64,000 bases of DNA from Rhodospirillales bacterium URHD0017. Lineage in GTDB: Bacteria; Pseudomonadota; Alphaproteobacteria; Reyranellales; Reyranellaceae. How positions within the stretch are numbered: the stretch's first letter is position 1; each line of letters begins with the position of its first letter. The position numbers were made by a program, and so were the translations under genes. Of this stretch, positions 8,358 to 17,018 are shown piece by piece. The notes beneath the pieces are model-generated. The model worked only from the letters and a program-made list of their open reading frames with translations, was not told the origin of the DNA and did not search any database. The stretch lies in the NCBI GenBank assembly GCA_900110395.1, contig FODP01000003.1, positions 1 through 64,000 of the forward strand. Reading direction: 5' to 3'.

Positions 8358-9692
8358 TTAGCACCCGAGCGGTGGCGGAAGGGGCGATAATTTCCGACCT
8401 TCGCGTTGGAGCTGTAGCGTCCGTCGTCGAAGCCTGCGGGCTTGGCCAACTGGCTTTTTCAACATCTCGGCGGGCCGTATCGCGCTCGCGTTGTCCGCAA
8501 GTTGTGGAGTGGGTCGTTGGCCGGAAAGCACGACGAGTCGACGCGACGCGACAGTCTCGGCGGCGGCACGAACCGGGTCATCCTCAGTGTGCACGTATCG
8601 CATGAACTGAGTGACGGTCTTGTGCGCCGTTAGCTGCATTCCGACCTTTACCGGCACACCGGAGTTCGCAATCTCAGTGGTGGTGCGGTGTCGGATTCCA
8701 TGCGTTCCCACGTGTAGGACCCTTGCTCGCTCGAGGACGCGCGTCCAGCCTCTAGAGTAGGTAGTCTGGGACATCGGTCGGCCTGGCTTAGAGATGGAGG
8801 GAACGACATAGCGCGAACCTTCGAGGCGCGGTGCGTTCGAAAGAAGGGCAACGACGTCCTCACTCATTGGTTTCGAGATTTCTCCAGTCTTGCTGTCCGG
8901 CCAGACCACGCGACGATTTACAAAGTCGATCCACTCCCATTCCATACTGATGATCTCCGACATGCGCGCCGCAAAGGCGAATTGCAGACGGATCCCGAGG
9001 CTAAGGAACGGATGCTCCAGCCCTTCCATATCGGAGCGCTCGAGATAGCCGAACAGTCGGGCCATTTCATCGTCCGTGATCAACCGCGTCTTGCCGCTCT
9101 CAGGATATTTTGGGATGTGGCGGCAAGGATTAGTGCCATCGTCGCGGAAGCCCCAGACTTCGGCCATGTTGAACATCTTGCGCAGGCAAGAGAGAACACG
9201 ATTGGCGGTAACGGGCGTCTTCTTCATCCGTGTGATGAGGCTCGACACGTCTGACCGAATGACCTCACGGACCTTCAGCGTGCCGAGTTTGGGAATGATG
9301 TGGCGGTCAATGTAGCCTTGGTTGCTTTCAACGGTTCGTGGCCGATTCTTCGGTTTCGAATAGTCTTCGATGAACTTGGTGCACAGCTCCTTCACGCGAG
9401 GAGCGTCGCGTGCGGCCCTTTTCTCGGTGCTCGGATCCTTGCCCTTGCGAACGTCGGCAAGCCAGTCTTGGGCAATGGAGCGCGCTTGCTCGACTGTGAG
9501 TTCGCCGAACCGGCCAACGGCTGGCTTCCGGCGCTCACCCGTGTTCGTGCGATATTGCACCATGAAGATCTTTCGGCCAGCAGGCGTCACTTTCAGCAGG
9601 AACCCGGGCGCAATGGTGTCACGCAGTTCGTACTCCTTGGCTCTAAGCGTTGCCGCGTCGACGACTGTCTTTGTCAGCTTGATCTTGGCCAT
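8358..9692 (-). CDS. Tyrosine recombinase / site-specific integrase (P4-like)
   Basis: A 444-residue integrase. It has an N-terminal DUF4102-type arm-binding domain (LRDTIAPGFLLKVTPAGRK, about residues 20-90), a SAM-like core-binding domain (about 100-190) and a catalytic domain with Arg in FAARMSEII (about 243), Lys near SKTG (268), HGIRHR (331-334), His in LTAHKT (357) and the Tyr nucleophile in MRYVH (366). A basic ~75-residue extension follows the Tyr. Start MAKIKLTK is chosen because the DUF4102 domain begins there; a longer frame extends to 9776. It lies beside a tRNA-Leu 3' fragment, as expected for tRNA-targeting island integrases. Confidence 0.93.
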   Translation of the reverse strand: MAKIKLTKTVVDAATLRAKEYELRDTIAPGFLLKVTPAGRKIFMVQYRTNTGERRKPAVGRFGELTVEQARSIAQDWLADVRKGKDPSTEKRAARDAPRVKELCTKFIEDYSKPKNRPRTVESNQGYIDRHIIPKLGTLKVREVIRSDVSSLITRMKKTPVTANRVLSCLRKMFNMAEVWGFRDDGTNPCRHIPKYPESGKTRLITDDEMARLFGYLERSDMEGLEHPFLSLGIRLQFAFAARMSEIISMEWEWIDFVNRRVVWPDSKTGEISKPMSEDVVALLSNAPRLEGSRYVVPSISKPGRPMSQTTYSRGWTRVLERARVLHVGTHGIRHRTTTEIANSGVPVKVGMQLTAHKTVTQFMRYVHTEDDPVRAAAETVASRRLVVLSGQRPTPQLADNASAIRPAEMLKKPVGQARRLRRRTLQLQREGRKLSPLPPPLGC

Positions 9693-9869
9693 TCGAGCGG
9701 TCCGTTCCTTGCCTATATCCAGGAGCCAACTAGGAGCCACCAGGAAGACGGTTACTTCGCAGTCCCGGCTACGCAAGGTCGTTCGTCATCGACCGAAAAT
9801 CTAGCCGCGCCGGACACTTAGCGAAGGAATTCGCGTTCCCGGATAGAAAGAGGATAAGGGACAAAGGCG

Positions 9870-9928
9870 GACTTAAAATCTCGAGGCCCGAAAGGGCCGT
9901 GCTGGTTCGAGTCCAGCAGCGGGCACCA
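9870..9928 (+). other. Displaced 3' part of tRNA-Leu(TAA): island attachment site
   Basis: From the anticodon loop CTTAAAA (anticodon TAA) rightward the sequence is a regular tRNA-Leu: a long variable arm with GGCCC-GAAA-GGGCC, T stem-loop GCTGG-TTCGAGT-CCAGC, acceptor strand AGCGGGC, A and CCA at 9926-9928. Leftward there is no D-arm or acceptor 5' strand, and the anticodon stem does not pair. This is what is left at the far border when an integrase recombines into a tRNA gene. The complete tRNA should lie at the other island end, left of the window. Confidence 0.8.
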
Positions 9929-10011
9929 AACCATCGACGCAAGCTGCGGCCCCAGTCGGACACGGGAACCGCCTAGCGCGCGGCCGGCGCCCATCGAACC
10001 GGAGAATCGCA

Positions 10012-10860
10012 ATGCACTATGGCAGTCCCATCCCAATCACGGCGTTCCCGGAGTTCGATGCGGTCAAGGACTACGTCCAGACGCTCGAGGGCGAGGGCTT
10101 TGACTTCACCTCGACCAGCGGCCATGTCCTCGCACAGCCGTCCGGCACGAATCCACAACGGCCGGACCGCCAATATGTCGGGCCGTTCTACGACCCGATG
10201 GTCACGTTCTCCTACCTGGCCGGCATGACGCGGCGCATCCACTTCATCACCGGCATCCTGATCCTGCCGGCCTGGCCCACCGCGTTGGCGGCGAAGCAAT
10301 CCGCCGAGCTCGCGATCTTGAGCCACGGACGCTTCGAGCTCGGGATCGGCATAAGCTGGAACGCGGCCGAGTATCGCGCGCTCGGGCAGGACATCCACGG
10401 TCGAGGGAAGCGGATCGAGGAGCACATTGCCGTGCTGCGACGGCTCTGGTCAGAGCCCTACGTCACCTTCGAGGGACGTTATCACACGCTCGACAAGGTC
10501 GGACTCAATCGCGTCGCCATTCCGCCGATCCCGATCTGGATGGGAAGCGAGTCGGGAGAAACAGCCCTTCGCCGCGTGGCGCGCTGGGCCGACGGCTGGA
10601 TGTCGCTGGGAGATCCGCTCCCCGACATCCCGCGCCTGCAGCAGTACATGCGCGAGGCTGGACGCGATCCGTCGACGCTGAAGGTGCGCGGACCGCTCGT
10701 CGTGGACGATGACCTGAAGGGCACGATCGAAAGGGGCCGCAAGCTGGCGGCGGGCGGGGTAAGCCACATCAACATCGTGGCGCCCCCCGACCGCGATCCG
10801 CGGGCCGCGTTGCCGACCATCGTCGCGACACGGAAGGCGTTGGCCGAGGCTCTCGGCTGA
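10012..10860 (+). CDS. LLM-class flavin/F420-dependent oxidoreductase
   Basis: A 282-residue bacterial luciferase-like monooxygenase fold protein. Typical TIM-barrel blocks are present: ITGILILPAWPTALAAKQ (strand followed by the 'P' turn), LSHGRFELGIGISWN and IPIWMGSESGETALRRVARW with ADGWMS. These bind FMN or F420 and act on unknown small substrates. GGAG precedes the ATG by seven bases. It is followed after 27 bases by an SDR gene on the same strand, suggesting a two-gene redox operon. It is the first chromosomal gene past the island junction. The substrate is unknown. Confidence 0.9.
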   Translation: MHYGSPIPITAFPEFDAVKDYVQTLEGEGFDFTSTSGHVLAQPSGTNPQRPDRQYVGPFYDPMVTFSYLAGMTRRIHFITGILILPAWPTALAAKQSAELAILSHGRFELGIGISWNAAEYRALGQDIHGRGKRIEEHIAVLRRLWSEPYVTFEGRYHTLDKVGLNRVAIPPIPIWMGSESGETALRRVARWADGWMSLGDPLPDIPRLQQYMREAGRDPSTLKVRGPLVVDDDLKGTIERGRKLAAGGVSHINIVAPPDRDPRAALPTIVATRKALAEALG

Positions 10861-10887
10861 GGGCACCAACCGACAGGGAGGAATGCG

Positions 10888-11859
10888 ATGAAAGAATTCT
10901 CCGGCAGGATTGCCGTCGTCACCGGTGGCGGCTCGGGAATGGGACGCGAGCTGGTACGCCTGCTGGTGGCCGAGGGCTGTCACGTCGCCATGTGCGACGT
11001 CTCGACGGACGGCATGGCGGAGACACGACGACAGTGCGAAGCCACGGGGCTGCCGCAAGGCCTGCGCGTCACCTCGCATCTCGCCGACGTGTCCAACGAA
11101 GCCGACGTGATGCGCTTTCGCGACGAAGCCGCAAAGCAGCACGCGACCGACCGTATCCATCTGCTGTTCAACAATGCCGGGATCGGCGGTGGTGGCAGCA
11201 TGGTCGCGAACAGCCGGGACGAGTGGGAGCGCACCTTCAACATCTGCTGGGGTGGCGTCTACCTCGCCACCCGCACGTTCCTGCCCCTGCTGCAGGCGGC
11301 GGACGAAGGGCATATCGTCAACACCAGCAGCATGAACGGCTTCTGGGCCTCGGTCGGCCCCGGCGCGCCGCACACCGCCTACTCGGCGGCGAAGTTCGCG
11401 GTGAAAGGGTTCAGCGAGGCCCTGATGACCGATCTCCGGCTGAACGCACCGCACATCAAGGTGTCGGTCGTCATGCCCGGACATATCGGCACCGGCTTTC
11501 GCAGCAACTCGCTCAAGGTCCAGACCGGCAACGAGACGGATGAGCTGGATGCAAGGCAGATCGCCCAGGCGCGAGCGCGGCTCACCTCGATGGGCAAGGA
11601 CGCCTCGGCGCTGTCGGATGACGACATCAAGGCCGGGCTTGCCGAACGCGCCCGGCGCTTCCTGCTGGATGCGCCGACCAGCGCGGCCGAGGCGGCGGCG
11701 ATCATCCTGGACGGGGTCAAGGCGGACAAATGGCGCATCCTGGTCGGCTCGGACGCCCAGCTGATGGACCGGATGGTGCGCGAGGACCCCGAGCACGCCT
11801 ACGAGGCTGAGTTCTTCGCCCGCTTCGCGGCCGCGGCAGGCTGGCACCCGGGACGCTGA
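10888..11859 (+). CDS. Classical SDR-family oxidoreductase
   Basis: A 323-residue short-chain dehydrogenase. It has the cofactor motif TGGGSGMG, the NNAG motif, a Ser in VNTSSMNGFW and the YSAAKFAVKGFSEAL catalytic Tyr/Lys. The acidic residue after the second beta strand (CDVS) suggests NAD preference. The ~50-residue C-terminal extension is longer than in minimal SDRs. It is strikingly similar along its whole length to the gene at 29269-30243 in this window, sharing for example FNNAGIGGGGSM and MPGHIGT. Both are adjacent to LLM flavoproteins. The substrate is unknown. Confidence 0.93.
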   Translation: MKEFSGRIAVVTGGGSGMGRELVRLLVAEGCHVAMCDVSTDGMAETRRQCEATGLPQGLRVTSHLADVSNEADVMRFRDEAAKQHATDRIHLLFNNAGIGGGGSMVANSRDEWERTFNICWGGVYLATRTFLPLLQAADEGHIVNTSSMNGFWASVGPGAPHTAYSAAKFAVKGFSEALMTDLRLNAPHIKVSVVMPGHIGTGFRSNSLKVQTGNETDELDARQIAQARARLTSMGKDASALSDDDIKAGLAERARRFLLDAPTSAAEAAAIILDGVKADKWRILVGSDAQLMDRMVREDPEHAYEAEFFARFAAAAGWHPGR

Positions 11860-11992
11860 GGCTGTTGCTTGATTGCAACGTCACCGCGACTGCAGCGCGT
11901 GTACCCATAATTGCCTTAAAGATCACGGATGGTTGTCTCCGGGCGCGCTGGACCCGGCGCGACACCATCGTGGATTGAAGTTGGGGAACGCC

Positions 11993-12925
11993 ATGCCGCG
12001 CTTCGTCCAGTTCCTGCAGTATTCCGGTGTGTATGCCGAGCAAGACTTCATGATCGTGCCGCGGCCAGGCTTCAACCTGGTCTGCCTGCGCGACAGCAAG
12101 GACGTTCGCCTGTCGCATGACAATCGGTTGCAGGTGGACGTTATCGGCTTCGACGACGTCGAGCATGTCGCTCTGGAATACATCAACTATCGTTATGGGA
12201 AGAAGAAAAGCCAGGAACGCGACGATCAGTTGCTGCGCCTGCGTACGGCGCTCTTTGCCACCGCACCGAAGGATAGCCTGGCGCGCGGCTACAAGGTCAC
12301 GGCCAACGGTAAAGGTATTCCGGACCTCACGGCCACGCGCGGCAGCATAAGCGTCAAGCTGGCCGTCGGCCTTCTGCCGCGGAAGGACTTCAAGATCGCG
12401 TTCAAATTCCTCAGGCAGCTCGATTCATCGGGCAAGGAGATCGAGGCCACGAGATGGAAGCCGGAGGACGCGCCCTGGATGCTCACCAGGCTGAACTGGA
12501 CGTTCGGTGCCCAGGCGAACATCTTTTTCACCCAGGTCGACGCCTCGTGGTTCACGGTCGAGAAAGCCCTGGGACCCAAAATCTCGCGGGATGATTTTCG
12601 AACGCATATCGTCCCTCGCAAGACGAAAGGCGCCGATATCACGTGCTTCCTCGTCGGCGACTACGATGCAAAGGCGACCGAGGCGGCCGGCGAGTATCTG
12701 CCTGACGAGCAGGTATGCGTGGTTGTCGACCAGGGCAATCCCCCTGTGTTCGACTATGGCGAAGCGTTCATCGGCGTCATGGCGCACGAGATCGGTCACT
12801 TCCTGCACCACAAACGGAACATCGGCGGAAGTGGACACCATGACCGGGGCGGTATCCTGCTTTCCAGCGGCATGGAAAGCCTGTCCCTGGACAAAGACCT
12901 CGTCACCGACCTCACCGCGTGGTGA
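11993..12925 (+). CDS. Putative zinc metalloprotease-like protein (HEIGH motif)
   Basis: A 310-residue protein of unrecognised family. Its only strong signature is VMAHEIGHFLHH at about residues 262-273, a zincin HExxH site. Further histidines at 282-283 are candidates for the third ligand and a Met in SSGMES for a Met-turn. No signal peptide is visible, so it may act in the cytoplasm or be exported by another route. The ATG at 11993 has GGGG about seven bases upstream and is preferred over an upstream frame start at 11873. It is flanked by unrelated genes on the same strand. Parts are less GC-rich than neighbours. Confidence 0.7.
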   Translation: MPRFVQFLQYSGVYAEQDFMIVPRPGFNLVCLRDSKDVRLSHDNRLQVDVIGFDDVEHVALEYINYRYGKKKSQERDDQLLRLRTALFATAPKDSLARGYKVTANGKGIPDLTATRGSISVKLAVGLLPRKDFKIAFKFLRQLDSSGKEIEATRWKPEDAPWMLTRLNWTFGAQANIFFTQVDASWFTVEKALGPKISRDDFRTHIVPRKTKGADITCFLVGDYDAKATEAAGEYLPDEQVCVVVDQGNPPVFDYGEAFIGVMAHEIGHFLHHKRNIGGSGHHDRGGILLSSGMESLSLDKDLVTDLTAW

Positions 12926-13029
12926 GGGCCCCGGCATCCTCTTGCGCGTTGAGGCCACGATTGCCGCGCCAAACCGGCATGAGGCGTAATAAAACGCAAC
13001 GACCGAGACAGCAGGAACGGAGGTAATCG

Positions 13030-13902
13030 ATGACCGAGTCGAGCCGACGCACCGTTCTCATGATCGGTGCCGCCGCTGCGGCAACCACCGCGCCGCGGGC
13101 ATTCGCGCAAGCGCCGCAGGCAGCTGTCCCGCAGGGCTCGCCGGCAGGCCTCAAGGTCGGGTTCTACGAGAAGGGCGATGTCCGCATCCGCTATGCCGAG
13201 ACCGGCTCGGGCTTCCCGCTGCAGGCGACGCCCGGCGGCGGCTTGAACTCGCGCATGATCAACTGGCCCAACGCGGTGATCAACATCGTGGAGGAATTCA
13301 AGAACGACTTCCGCGTGATCACCATGGATCAGCGAAACGCCACGAACGGCGAGTCCACCGGTCCGGTCCCGGTCGCCAATCCCTGGGACGCCTTCGCCGA
13401 CGACCAGCTCGGCTTGATGGACCATCTCGGCATCCGCCAGTTCGCCTTCTTCGGCAACTGCATCGGCGGCCCGTTCGCGATGAAGCTGATGGAGCGCGCA
13501 CCGCAGCGCGTCGTCGCGGCAATCCTGAGCCAGCCGGTCGGACACAAGCCGGACAAGCCGGATTTCATGTACGACTCCGGCCGCGAGGTCTGGGCCAAGG
13601 AGTTCCTCGGGCGCCGGCCCGACGTGTCAATGGCGACCATCGAGCAGTACCTGCACAACCTTTACCGTGTGCGTCCCGACTTCGTGTACAGCGTCTCGCG
13701 CGACTTCGCGAAGTCCTGCCAGACCCCGATGCTGGTGCTGCCCGACGATGTCGTCGCCCATCCGCTTCAGGTCTCCATCGACATCGCATCGCTGGCGCCG
13801 AACGCCGAGATGACGGTGTTTCCCTGGAAAGAGCCCCCGGAGCTGAAGGCCCGCACCATCAACCGCGCGCGCACGTTCCTGAAGCGGTATCAGACGGCGT
13901 AG
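13030..13902 (+). CDS. Tat-exported alpha/beta hydrolase with a Cys nucleophile elbow
   Basis: A 290-residue alpha/beta-hydrolase. The N-terminus has a twin-arginine signal (SSRRTVLMIG, then an Ala-rich stretch ending AFAQA). The fold is seen in YAETGSGFPL, FRVITMDQRNATNGEST and the nucleophile elbow FFGNCIGGPFA, where Cys144 takes the place of the usual Ser. A late Asp lies in LPDD and a His in VAHP. GGAGG precedes the ATG by six bases. The Cys at the elbow resembles dienelactone-hydrolase-type enzymes, but the substrate is unknown. It is convergent with the Bug-type receptor gene. Confidence 0.85.
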   Translation: MTESSRRTVLMIGAAAAATTAPRAFAQAPQAAVPQGSPAGLKVGFYEKGDVRIRYAETGSGFPLQATPGGGLNSRMINWPNAVINIVEEFKNDFRVITMDQRNATNGESTGPVPVANPWDAFADDQLGLMDHLGIRQFAFFGNCIGGPFAMKLMERAPQRVVAAILSQPVGHKPDKPDFMYDSGREVWAKEFLGRRPDVSMATIEQYLHNLYRVRPDFVYSVSRDFAKSCQTPMLVLPDDVVAHPLQVSIDIASLAPNAEMTVFPWKEPPELKARTINRARTFLKRYQTA

Positions 13903-13914
13903 CGACGTCGTCGG

Positions 13915-14889
13915 CTATTCGATCTTGATACCGGCAGCCTTGATCAGCGGCCACCACAGCTTGATCTCGGCCTCGTGGTGGGCGCGCAAGGCGGCGGGCG
14001 TCTGTTGCGCGGGCTCGGGGATGTCCTGGCCAAGCGCGGCGAACTTCTCGCGGACCTCGGGATCAGCCAGCGCTTCGAATATCGCGGCGGAGAGTTTGGC
14101 CGTCACGTCCTTCGGCGTGCCCTTCGGTGCCCACAGCCCGTGCCAGACCGCGATATAGAGGCCCGGCAGACCAGCCTCATCGACGGTCGGGATATCCGGC
14201 ATCGCCTTCAGACGCTGCTTGGCGGTCACGGCAAAGGCCTTGATCTTGCCCGCCTGGATCTGGGGAATGGAGTTGGCGGCCTGGTCGAACATGATGTCGA
14301 TCTGGCCAGCCACGAGATCCTGCAGCGCAGGGCCGCCTCCCCGATAGGGAATGAAGCGCAGCTTGATGCCGGTCTTCTGCTCGAAGTAGAGACCGCCAAT
14401 ATGGGACGCCGCGCCGACACCAGCCGTACCAGCAGTGACCTTGTCGGAATTGGCCCTTGCCCATTCGATCAGGCCCTTGAGGTCGGTGGCCGGAAGATCC
14501 TTGCGTGTCACCAGCAATTGCGGATTGGTGGCGATCTCGGCCAGTGGCTCGAGATCGTCGAGAATGTCGAACTTCAGCGGATAGATGGCAGGATTGACGA
14601 CGTGTGTGCTCCAGTGACCGATGCCGATCGTGTAGCCGTCAGGTGCCGCGCGCACGACGCGCGCGACGCCCAGTGTACCGGCGGCTCCCGTGGTGTTTTC
14701 GACGACCACCGTCTGGCCGAGCGTCCGGCCCATCCGCTCGGCCAGGATGCGCGCCAGCGTGTCGGTTGGACCGCCGGCGGTGAACGGCACCACCACGGTG
14801 ATCGGCTTGGACGGAAAGGTCTGGGCGCCGGCGCTGCCGGCAGCCAAGCCGGCGGCCAGCATCAGGCCCGCGATGTATCTTCTACGCAT
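13915..14889 (-). CDS. Tripartite tricarboxylate transporter receptor (Bug/TctC family)
   Basis: A 324-residue periplasmic solute-binding protein. It has a Sec signal (MRRRYIAGLMLAAGLAAGSAGAQ, approximate cleavage after AGA), then FPSKPITVVVPFTAGGPTDT with the family's ligand-binding loop, and VVVENTTGAAGTLG and DGYTIGIG. Such receptors feed TctAB permeases, but no tctA or tctB lies nearby, as is common for Bug genes. The ligand is usually a carboxylate; which one cannot be read from sequence. It is complete and is followed upstream by a palindromic repeat cluster. Confidence 0.93.
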   Translation of the reverse strand: MRRRYIAGLMLAAGLAAGSAGAQTFPSKPITVVVPFTAGGPTDTLARILAERMGRTLGQTVVVENTTGAAGTLGVARVVRAAPDGYTIGIGHWSTHVVNPAIYPLKFDILDDLEPLAEIATNPQLLVTRKDLPATDLKGLIEWARANSDKVTAGTAGVGAASHIGGLYFEQKTGIKLRFIPYRGGGPALQDLVAGQIDIMFDQAANSIPQIQAGKIKAFAVTAKQRLKAMPDIPTVDEAGLPGLYIAVWHGLWAPKGTPKDVTAKLSAAIFEALADPEVREKFAALGQDIPEPAQQTPAALRAHHEAEIKLWWPLIKAAGIKIE

Positions 14890-14930
14890 CGTCGTCTCCT
14901 AGTGCGGACTGGAATTCCACGCTCCTTGAC

Positions 14931-15058
14931 TCATTCCTCCCCAACGAAGCTGGGGAGTTGTCCGCGAAGCGGACGGAGGGTCATGAGCGGCGTACGGTCA
15001 CCCATGACCCCTCCGGCCCTGCGGGCCACCTCCCCACGCGAAGCGTGGGGAGGAAGTG
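14931..15058. repeat. Composite palindromic repeat (REP-like cluster)
   Basis: A ~128-bp imperfect palindrome. Its outer arms (ttcctcccca... and ...tggggaggaa) are complementary and each also folds on itself (CTCCCC/GGGGAG with a CGAAGC-type loop). Inner hairpins include gtccgcgaagcggac and ggccctgcgggcc, and a catga/tcatg pair lies between. It sits between two minus-strand genes and could terminate the MBL transcript. The structure is that of a dispersed intergenic repeat unit. Confidence 0.8.
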
Positions 15059-15073
15059 ATCCAAGCAGCGTCT

Positions 15074-15949
15074 TCAGAATGTTGGGTATTCCAGGCGGAA
15101 GCCGTCACCCCAGCGCTTGATATGACCGACCGAGGGCGACGGGAAGTGCATCGTGCAGCACAACGTGTCGGTGTCGCAGTAGCGCTCGAGGAAATTCCGG
15201 CGCGTCCGGACGGCCTGGTCGCGGTCGGTGTCGACGCGCATGACCAGGTCGGGATAGCGGGCCTGGATCGGCGAATGGATCAGATCGCCGGTGAACACCG
15301 CGGCGTCGGAGCCCTTGCCGGCGCAGACCGCGAAATGGTCGGGCGTGTGGCCCGGGGTCGGGCTCAATCGGATATGGTCGTTGAGCGCATGATCACTGGC
15401 GACCAGTTCGGCCCGGTTGGCCTCTATGATCGGCAGCACGCTGTCGGTGATCTGGTCGAGCGGCGTCTTCTTATGGATCTCGCTCCAATAGGCGTATTCT
15501 TTTTTCGAGAACAGGTAGCGCGCCTTGGGGAAGGTCGGGACCCAGCGGCCGTTCTCCAGCCGCGTGTTCCAGCCGACGTGATCGCCGTGCAGATGCGTGC
15601 ACATCACGAAATCGATGTCCTCGACGCCGAGGCCGGCAGCCTTCAGCGCACCCATCCAGTTGGGGTCGGTCTTCTTGTTCCAGGCCGGCCGCAACGGGAA
15701 GTTCTTGTCGTTGCCGATGCAGCTGTCCACCAGGATGTTATGGTGCGGCGTCTTGACGACATAGGACTGGAAGCACAGCACGACATTGCCGCTCGCGCTG
15801 TCATAGCCGCCGGGCGCCAGCCAGGACAGGTTCTCGCCGAGGGTTTCTTTCGACAATGTCGGCAGGAAGTCGAGCATCGGCGTGAAGCCGCTCTCCTGCT
15901 CGACGATGCGGTGGATAGTCATGTCGTTGACGGAAAAGCTGGTGCGCAT
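15074..15949 (-). CDS. MBL-fold metallo-hydrolase
   Basis: A 291-residue metallo-beta-lactamase-fold enzyme. Zinc ligands are evident in CTHLHGDHVGWN (HxHxDH), LSPTPGHTPDH (third His) and AAVFTGDLIHSP (bridging Asp). The long insertion with TRLENGRWVPTFP and KARYLFSKKEYAYW is typical of lactonase/AttM-like MBL hydrolases, which open lactone rings, but specificity is not determinable. No signal peptide is seen. It is complete, ends right at the palindromic repeat and is divergent from the dioxygenase gene. Confidence 0.92.
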   Translation of the reverse strand: MRTSFSVNDMTIHRIVEQESGFTPMLDFLPTLSKETLGENLSWLAPGGYDSASGNVVLCFQSYVVKTPHHNILVDSCIGNDKNFPLRPAWNKKTDPNWMGALKAAGLGVEDIDFVMCTHLHGDHVGWNTRLENGRWVPTFPKARYLFSKKEYAYWSEIHKKTPLDQITDSVLPIIEANRAELVASDHALNDHIRLSPTPGHTPDHFAVCAGKGSDAAVFTGDLIHSPIQARYPDLVMRVDTDRDQAVRTRRNFLERYCDTDTLCCTMHFPSPSVGHIKRWGDGFRLEYPTF

Positions 15950-16122
15950 CGCTCGCGTCTCCTCACCCGGGGGCTATCCGAACTTGCCGGGCCATCGTAG
16001 CCCAGCCGGGGCCGATGACGAACGGCCATCCGGGACGAACCTTCGCCTGACAAAAGATCAGTGTTGGTTGTCGGGCGGACTTCAATCAGGATGATCCTCT
16101 CGCTCTCCACGAAGGGGCACCC

Positions 16123-16998
16123 ATGACCGTCACCATCACGCCGCTCACGCCCGGCTTCGCCGGCGAAGTGGGCGCGATCGACCTGCGCCAGGTGCATGAT
16201 CGCCACTCCCTCGAGGCGATCCGTGCCGGCATGGACAAGTACGCCGTGCTGGTGTTCCGCGACCAGGATTTCACCAACCAGGAGCAGCTCGACTTCGCCC
16301 AGCGTTTCGACGGTACGCTGCATGCCCGGACGTCCTCCTCGGCCATCGGCGGCAACCGGTTCGGCAACGAGGCGCTGGCCGACGTCTCCAACGTCGACGG
16401 TGACGGCAAGATCCGGGACGCCAACAACCGCATGCGCGCCTCCTCGGTCGCCAACCGCCTGTGGCACACCGATGCCTCGTTCGTCGATCCGCCGGGCCGC
16501 TATTCAATGCTGTCGGCGCGGGTGGTGCCATCGGTGCGGGCCGATACGGAGTTCGCCGACATGCGCGCCGCCTACGACGCGCTCGACGAGGAAACCCGCG
16601 CCTCGATCGAAGGGCTGCGCGTCTTTCATTCCATCGTCTATTCGCGGCACGTGCTCGGCTTCGACTTCAACGAGGACGAGCAGGAGAAGCTGAAGGGCGC
16701 CGTCCACCCGCTGGTCCGCACGATCCCGGGTTCCGGCCGCCGCGCCCTCTATCTCGCCTCGCACGCCGCCCACGTCGTCGACTGGCCGGTGCCGGAGGGC
16801 CGGCTGCTGCTGCGCGAGCTGATCGACCATGCCACGCAGCGGCAATTCATCTACCGCCACGTCTGGCGGCCGCATGATTTCGTGATCTGGGACAATCGCT
16901 GCACCATGCATCGCGCCCGGCCGTTCGACGACAAGACCCACCGCCGCGAGCTGCGCCGCACCACGTCGCTCGACCTGCCGCTGCCGGCGTCAGCCTAG
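16123..16998 (+). CDS. TauD/TfdA-family Fe(II)/2-oxoglutarate dioxygenase
   Basis: A 291-residue dioxygenase. Iron ligands are in RLWHTDASFVDP (HxD) and WDNRCTMHRARPFDD (distal His), with the 2-oxoglutarate-binding Arg in THRRELRRTT. The N-terminal ITPLTPGFAGEVGAIDL and VLVFRDQDFTNQEQLDFAQRF blocks are family hallmarks. Enzymes of this group hydroxylate small organics such as taurine or 2,4-D, releasing succinate and CO2. The substrate here is unknown. The gene is complete and is followed after 20 bases by a metallophosphoesterase gene on the same strand. Confidence 0.93.
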   Translation: MTVTITPLTPGFAGEVGAIDLRQVHDRHSLEAIRAGMDKYAVLVFRDQDFTNQEQLDFAQRFDGTLHARTSSSAIGGNRFGNEALADVSNVDGDGKIRDANNRMRASSVANRLWHTDASFVDPPGRYSMLSARVVPSVRADTEFADMRAAYDALDEETRASIEGLRVFHSIVYSRHVLGFDFNEDEQEKLKGAVHPLVRTIPGSGRRALYLASHAAHVVDWPVPEGRLLLRELIDHATQRQFIYRHVWRPHDFVIWDNRCTMHRARPFDDKTHRRELRRTTSLDLPLPASA

Positions 16999-17018
16999 AC
17001 GTCCGCCAGAGATCTCCG

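Noticed and set aside
9769-9963. Minus-strand ORF (64 aa) across the tRNA-Leu fragment
   Set aside because: Its WTRTST-like sequence is the usual spurious translation of a tRNA 3' end. It has no independent coding evidence.
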